Assembly (NCBI GenBank): GCA_031430575.1
Contig: JANPBT010000025.1
Coordinates: 1 to 54,985, forward strand
Source: JANMDS01 sp031430575
GTDB lineage: Bacteria > Pseudomonadota > Gammaproteobacteria > Burkholderiales > Casimicrobiaceae
Direction: 5' to 3'
Length of the DNA: 54,985 nt
Shown: positions 51,072 through 54,985 of the stretch, one piece after another
Position numbering within the stretch: position 1 is the first letter of the stretch
How the letters are laid out: each line of letters opens with the position of its first letter
Position numbers and translations under genes: made by a program
Notes under the pieces: model-generated
Databases searched by the model: none
What the model was told of the DNA's origin: nothing
The model's input: the letters and a program-made list of their open reading frames with translations, nothing else

Positions 51072-52067
51072 TCATGGCGTACGAAAAAGCGGATGAACCT
51101 TTGCTTCCGCAATCGTAAGCACTGGCGTTACGCAGCAATCGTGAGCAGCAAAAATTGCGGCCCATTCATCACGCGTTTTGGTTGCAAAAATATCTTGCAT
51201 TTCCTTTTTTGTGCGTAAACCAACGCTGCCGACTGCGTGCCCCAAATGTACAAGTTGGGGCGTATTGAGCACAACGCAAACGCCTTCCCAAAATTTCTGC
51301 TCAAGCGCACCAACAGCCATGTATCGGCCGTCTGCCGTGCGATACACGTTATAGCAGGCATGAGCGCCGGTGAGCCAATCATTGCCCCGCTCGGGCGATT
51401 CACCCGTAAGCGCAAGGCCATGCTTGGCAACGATATTTGCCGCAAAGCTGTAATGCGTCATCGAAATATCGCAGCGCTGCGGTTGACCCGTGCGCTGGGC
51501 GGCGATGATGCCCGCGAGCACTTCCATCGCAGCGGGCATTGCCCCGCCGAGCAAATCTGCAATCTGCACGTTGGATAACGCAGGCGCGCCGCCGCGGGTG
51601 CCCATTTGATCGAGCACGCCCGAGAGCGCGAGATAGTTAATATCGTGTCCCGCTTTTTGAGACCACGCACCGACTTGGCCGTAGCCCGAAATTGAGGCGT
51701 ACACAATTTTTGGATTGATGGCGCGTACGGTCTCAAAACCGATACCCAATTTTTCAACCACGCCGGGGCGAAAACTCTCGATGATCGCGTCTGCAGATTT
51801 CGCGTAGTCTAAAAATTTTTGCACGTCGGAGGTTTTCTTGAAATCTAAGATTTCGATCTGCTTGCCTTCATTGAGAAGCGTAAAGAAAGGCGAAATCTGC
51901 GCCGCAGGTATATCGGCAGAAAGACCCAATCGGCGGGCGTAATCACCTTCACCCGGAGGCTCAATTTTGAGAATGTGCGCGCCGAGGCGTTGCAGATGCA
52001 TGGTGCAAGCAGGCCCTGGCAACAGACGCGTTAGATCGAGGATAGAGATGCCAGCAAGTGGATTCAT
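51072..52067 (-). CDS. CaiB/BaiF CoA-transferase family protein
   Basis: 331 residues from MNPLAGISILDLTRLLPGP; an 8-residue upstream extension is possible. The N-terminal fold motif LLPGPACTMHLQRLGAHILKIEPPGEGDYARRLG, DVQKFLDYAKSADAIIESFRPGVVEKLGIGFETV, and the later GLRTKKEMQDIFATKTRDEWAAIF are typical. Members transfer CoA between acids or racemise 2-methylacyl-CoA (AMACR); the substrate is not readable. A repeat copy at 51893-51911 encodes DIPAAQIS. Confidence 0.92.
   Translation of the reverse strand: MNPLAGISILDLTRLLPGPACTMHLQRLGAHILKIEPPGEGDYARRLGLSADIPAAQISPFFTLLNEGKQIEILDFKKTSDVQKFLDYAKSADAIIESFRPGVVEKLGIGFETVRAINPKIVYASISGYGQVGAWSQKAGHDINYLALSGVLDQMGTRGGAPALSNVQIADLLGGAMPAAMEVLAGIIAAQRTGQPQRCDISMTHYSFAANIVAKHGLALTGESPERGNDWLTGAHACYNVYRTADGRYMAVGALEQKFWEGVCVVLNTPQLVHLGHAVGSVGLRTKKEMQDIFATKTRDEWAAIFAAHDCCVTPVLTIAEAKVHPLFRTP
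51893..51911. repeat. Interspersed repeat inside the CoA-transferase gene
   Basis: R on the plus strand, read as I-P-A-A-Q-I from the minus-strand gene. Confidence 0.85.
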
Positions 52068-52122
52068 AGCGCAGAGTCTAACCGCAACCACTTTTAGCGG
52101 CTATCATTGCGCGATTACACCA

Positions 52123-52140
52123 ATACCTGCGGCGCAGAAT
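52123..52140. repeat. Interspersed repeat overlapping the puuD start
   Basis: F orientation (ATACCTGCGGCGCAGAAT). Its last two bases are the AT of the ATG at 52139. Confidence 0.8.
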
Positions 52141-52948
52141 GGCCGCGTTTAGTCAAAAAATGAGTGGGAAACTCAACATTGCGGTCTCAGCGCGCATCCA
52201 CTGGGGCACACCAACACAGGTGGGGATCTACCAAAAAGATCACTATTACATCGAGCACTCGATCGCGCACATGCTGACCCGCTGCGGCGCGCTGCCATTG
52301 ATGGCGCCGCCGTTGCGCGCGACGCAAGGCTTCGCCCCAGGTGGCACCCACAACGTGACACTCGCCGACTACGCGCATCTTTGCGATGGCCTGGTGCTGC
52401 AAGGCGGGGCCGACGTTGCGCCTATGCACTACGGCGAGAAGGCGCGCGATTCGGCATGGGCTGGTGATGCCCGCCGCGATGAATATGAGCTGGCGCTCAT
52501 CGATGCATTCTGCGCCCCAGGTAAGCCGATCTTGGGTATTTGTCGAGGCATGCAATTGCTTAATGTGTATTTCGGTGGCACGTTGCACCAAGACATTCCC
52601 ACGGATATCGGCTCGCGGGTGCTGCATCGCGACGGCGAAATTTTTGAGCGCCCGTCGCATGCCGTGCAAATCGTTGCAGGTAGTGCGTTAGCGCAAATCT
52701 ATAGCAGTGCATCAACACGCATGGTTAATACGATTCATCATCAGTGCGTTAACCTACTTGCGCCAAATTTAATCGCCGAAGCGCACGCGCCCGATGGCAT
52801 CGTTGAAGCATTTCATCATCGGTCGAAACCCGTGCGCGGTGTGCAATGGCACCCGGAGTTGCACGACCCTGCGCGCACTGATCGGCTGAGCGCAGATGCG
52901 CTCGTAGATGAATTTCTGCACACCTGCAGCACGATGAAGTTAGCCTAA
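52139..52948 (+). CDS. puuD: Gamma-glutamyl-GABA hydrolase-like glutamine amidotransferase
   Basis: 269 residues, peptidase C26/class-I glutamine amidotransferase fold. The Cys nucleophile is in ILGICRGMQLLNVYFGG, and His and Glu in VRGVQWHPELH. The LVLQGGADVAPMHYGE motif is typical of PuuD, the putrescine pathway enzyme that releases GABA. The start at 52139 is inside the repeat; 52160 (MSGKLNIAVSARI) is an alternative. Without other puu genes nearby the assignment is by family only. Confidence 0.85.
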   Translation: MAAFSQKMSGKLNIAVSARIHWGTPTQVGIYQKDHYYIEHSIAHMLTRCGALPLMAPPLRATQGFAPGGTHNVTLADYAHLCDGLVLQGGADVAPMHYGEKARDSAWAGDARRDEYELALIDAFCAPGKPILGICRGMQLLNVYFGGTLHQDIPTDIGSRVLHRDGEIFERPSHAVQIVAGSALAQIYSSASTRMVNTIHHQCVNLLAPNLIAEAHAPDGIVEAFHHRSKPVRGVQWHPELHDPARTDRLSADALVDEFLHTCSTMKLA

Positions 52949-52963
52949 CTGCGCCGCAGCTAT
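52947..52963. repeat. Interspersed repeat joining puuD stop and DUF1415 start
   Basis: R copy AACTGCGCCGCAGCTAT (one change). The puuD stop (TAA) overlaps its left end and its last AT begins the ATG at 52962. Confidence 0.8.
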
Positions 52964-53528
52964 GAGCACATTACCCCTGACTGACGACGCCATCATCGCA
53001 GCGACCACGCGCTGGTTGAGCGAAGTGGTGATCGGGCTCAATTTGTGTCCGTTTGCCAACGCGGTGCATATCAAAAACCAAATCCGTATGATCGTGCTAC
53101 ACGCAAAAAATATTGATGTTGCGGCTGATGCACTTAGCGACGAGCTGATTTTTTTAGACCAAACCGATGCGTCAAAAATAGAGACAACGTTGCTCATCCT
53201 GCCGACGTTATTTGATGATTTCGAAGGGTTTAATGATTTTTTGGCGGTCGCCGACGATGTGCTTGCAACCGATGGCTATGAGGGCGTTTTTCAAGTTGCG
53301 AGCTTTCATCCTCACTATCAATTTGCCGACGCCGATCATGACGATGTGAGTAATTTCACCAATCGCGCGCCATTTGCCATCCTACACATCTTGCGCGAAG
53401 ACAGCGTGACACGCGCGGTAGATGCCTACCCTGATATCGACAGCATCTACGCGCGCAACATCGAAACGATGCGGGCGCTCTCGGCAGAGAAATTGCGGGC
53501 GCTTTTCCCCAACGCGCAATCGCACTAA
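52962..53528 (+). CDS. DUF1415 family protein
   Basis: 188 residues, function unknown. The family hallmarks WLSEVVIGLNLCPFANAV near the N-terminus and FQVASFHPHYQFAD near the middle are present. It begins 13 bases after puuD with the interspersed repeat as leader, and is followed 2 bases later by an acyltransferase gene, so the three are probably one operon. Confidence 0.9.
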   Translation: MSTLPLTDDAIIAATTRWLSEVVIGLNLCPFANAVHIKNQIRMIVLHAKNIDVAADALSDELIFLDQTDASKIETTLLILPTLFDDFEGFNDFLAVADDVLATDGYEGVFQVASFHPHYQFADADHDDVSNFTNRAPFAILHILREDSVTRAVDAYPDIDSIYARNIETMRALSAEKLRALFPNAQSH

Positions 53529-53530
53529 AC

Positions 53531-54451
53531 GTGGATGCCAACCCGACGTCTGCGAACGCTGTGAGTGCCACGTGGCGCGATTTGCGCGATCTTTTTTTGA
53601 TCCCCGGCATGGCCAGCCTGCTGCCGCGCAGATTAGCAGCGCGCTGGGTGGCGCACTGGATTGCGCATAGCGATGCTTACGGTGACGAAGCGCGCAACGC
53701 TCAGCACGGAATCGACACTGCGCGCTGGGTGCTTGCAACCAATGCGCAACAATTTTCAAAAACCCTACGCGCCCTGCTCGCCCACGCCTACGCCGACCGT
53801 TACCGGTTGGCGCGCAACGAAAACGCGGCTGCACCATTTGACAAAAATTCGGTGCATTGGCCTGACGCTCAAGCACCGGTAATGATGATTTCGCTGCATT
53901 GGGGCGCCGCACTTTTTCCGCTACGTGAATTTGTGCGTCGTTACGGCCCGGTGCGTTTTGTCTCTGCCTCATTAAATAAATCAGAATTCACGCAGTTTCC
54001 GTGGCGCTACCGTTACGCGAAATCAGCGATCCGCACCATCGAATCGATCTGCCACGCTCCCGTAATTTTTACGGGCGGTGCACGCAATGAGATTATCAAC
54101 ACGCTCGATTCAGGAGGCAACGTCGCGGTGCTGATCGATGTGCCACCGCACCAAGTCGGCGGCACTACGCAAGTGAAAATCGCAGAGCGTAATTTTGCAT
54201 TGCCAAATGGCACGGCCCAAATCGCTTACGAAACCGGGGCGCACGTGATCATCACGCTCTCACACCCGAACGTGAACGGCGATGACCATTTTTTTTCGCT
54301 TTGCGATTGCGGCGTCATGCCCACGCCCACCGCGCTGCACACCCACACCGCGACGATGCTCGCTGCGGCACTCGCTCAAGAGCCTGCTGCATGGACGATG
54401 TGGGCTCACTTGCCCGATTTTTTGCGCAGCGATTCAGCGAAGTCGTTTTAA
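53531..54451 (+). CDS. LpxL/HtrB-like acyltransferase (atypical motif)
   Basis: 306 residues from a GTG start 2 bases after DUF1415. The core resembles lipid A late acyltransferases, with VMMISLHWGAALFPLREFVRR, NEIINTLDSGGNVAVLIDVPPHQVGGTTQVKI and ALPNGTAQIAYETGAHVIITL. The usual catalytic HxxxxD reads HWGAAL here, so the Asp is missing. It may be divergent in activity or acylate a different lipid. Weak similarity makes the exact role uncertain. Confidence 0.7.
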   Translation: MDANPTSANAVSATWRDLRDLFLIPGMASLLPRRLAARWVAHWIAHSDAYGDEARNAQHGIDTARWVLATNAQQFSKTLRALLAHAYADRYRLARNENAAAPFDKNSVHWPDAQAPVMMISLHWGAALFPLREFVRRYGPVRFVSASLNKSEFTQFPWRYRYAKSAIRTIESICHAPVIFTGGARNEIINTLDSGGNVAVLIDVPPHQVGGTTQVKIAERNFALPNGTAQIAYETGAHVIITLSHPNVNGDDHFFSLCDCGVMPTPTALHTHTATMLAAALAQEPAAWTMWAHLPDFLRSDSAKSF

Positions 54452-54458
54452 TCGTTAA

Positions 54459-54476
54459 ATACCTGCGGCGCAGATT
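54459..54476. repeat. Interspersed repeat, F orientation
   Basis: A full match 8 bases after the acyltransferase stop. Confidence 0.85.
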
Positions 54477-54576
54477 GGGCATGTTTTGGGGTTTTTGGGA
54501 GAGCGCTCGAGTCTTTTTGATGCGTTTGAGAAAGCGGTGTGCCTTTGGCATGCTAAGTGCTTTGTATCCTTCAGCA

Positions 54577-54601
54577 CGCGCTACCAAAAGACGGTAGCGC
54601 G
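54577..54601. terminator. Hairpin before the last partial gene
   Basis: CGCGCTACC-AAAAGAC-GGTAGCGCG is a perfect 9-bp stem with a 7-base loop. There is no immediate T-run, but the next 80 bases are T/A-rich. The gene-free stretch 54452-54754 otherwise holds only the repeat copy. Confidence 0.5.
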
Positions 54602-54754
54602 TAGGCTTACTTTCTACAAATCTAATGCTTTGGCATCGCGAGTGTAAATCGATTGATTTTTTTTTAGCTGTCGGTGTAAGAAACAGAAAAAAGATTTTTC
54701 TAGCACGCACATCCAGCGCCAAAGCTCGCTTCAACATACATGAAGGAAATCTCA

Positions 54755-54985
54755 ATGGGCGGCATGTCAATTCGAGACGCGCACACCAAATCAATATCCC
54801 AGTTTTCTGGCCTGACAACGACGCTGCCGGGGTTAACGCGTGTTGAAAATCTTGCCACCACCCGCGCGCGCCAGTTATCGCAAAGTGTCAATCGCGCCGC
54901 CCAAGCCTTCGCCCAGCAGCGCACTCCGGCGAACTACAAAAAGCTTGCCACCGCCCAAGCCGCGTTAAAAGCCACCACCGCCAAC
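54755..54985 (+). CDS. Partial gene, product unknown
   Basis: An open frame of 77 codons runs to the window edge. The ATG at 54755 is preceded by AAGGA at about 8-base spacing. The sequence (MGGMSIRDAHTKSISQFSGL, then TRARQLSQSVNRAAQAFAQQ) is Ala/Gln/Thr-rich and probably helical. There is no recognisable domain. It could continue as a coiled-coil or surface protein. Confidence 0.45.
   Translation, partial: MGGMSIRDAHTKSISQFSGLTTTLPGLTRVENLATTRARQLSQSVNRAAQAFAQQRTPANYKKLATAQAALKATTAN

Noticed and set aside
1347..54476. CRISPR array as explanation of the repeat
   Set aside because: Copies are dispersed about 1 kb apart in both orientations and inside genes, with no regular spacers and no cas genes.
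1347..54476. REP/RAYT or MITE mobile element as the primary explanation
   Set aside because: No RAYT (Y1 transposase) gene, no target duplications and no length change are seen inside genes. It cannot be fully excluded without genome-wide data.

Overview
The window looks like the chromosome of a betaproteobacterium, probably Burkholderiales-like (inference from gene content and order). The supporting signs are the queA-tgt-yajC-secD-secF cluster, an HIT-tatA-tatB-tatC cluster, ubiA, DUF1415, a CDP-6-deoxyglucoseen-reductase-like 2Fe-2S flavoprotein, PEP-CTERM proteins and a moderately high GC content.

Layout. 1-1332 is a complete IS3-family element. 1333-4300 is an accessory patch with a small lipoprotein, a decayed toxin-like remnant, an orphan ParA ATPase and a vapBC toxin-antitoxin pair. 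4533-16643 is metabolic: NADP isocitrate dehydrogenase, a secreted haem-motif protein, an Lrp/AsnC regulator divergent from hpd and phhA (Phe/Tyr catabolism), a TRAP transporter in one operon with pobA, a UgpC-type ATPase, and NIPSNAP and VOC proteins. 16769-20233 holds a GMC oxidoreductase, a PEP-CTERM protein with a good sigma-54 promoter candidate, and purU. 20375-26875 holds tRNA-Leu(CAA), then queA-tgt-yajC-secD-secF and a DedA protein. 26956-34124 (minus strand) holds a PafA-like phosphatase and an HIT-tatABC-hydrolase-ABC exporter run. 34300-40414 is accessory: two paralogous PEP-CTERM genes, then a TIR-TM-TPR gene followed by a SLOG-SLATT-like gene, a plausible nucleotide-signalling or defence pair. 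40426-44765 holds ubiA, an acyltransferase, an epimerase-like protein and the flavoprotein. 44957-51016 holds three tandem paralogous secreted S41 proteases, the third with both catalytic residues replaced. 51072-54451 holds a CaiB-type CoA-transferase, a PuuD-like hydrolase, DUF1415 and an LpxL-like acyltransferase. A gene running off the end begins at 54755.

The most striking feature is an interspersed repeat, consensus RTACCTGCGGCGCAGWTTT with nearly invariant core ACCTGCGGCGCA. I count 48 good copies plus about 9 degenerate ones, close to one per kilobase. Orientation is exactly balanced (24 each way). Twenty good copies lie inside genes, four overlap start codons and 24 are intergenic. 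Many form inverted pairs at gene ends that look like terminators. It has no stop codon in any of its six frames, and inside genes it avoids the two arginine-rich frames (1 of 20). This is the behaviour known for DNA uptake sequences (Neisseriaceae DUS, Pasteurellaceae USS) or cyanobacterial HIP1, but the motif matches none that I know.
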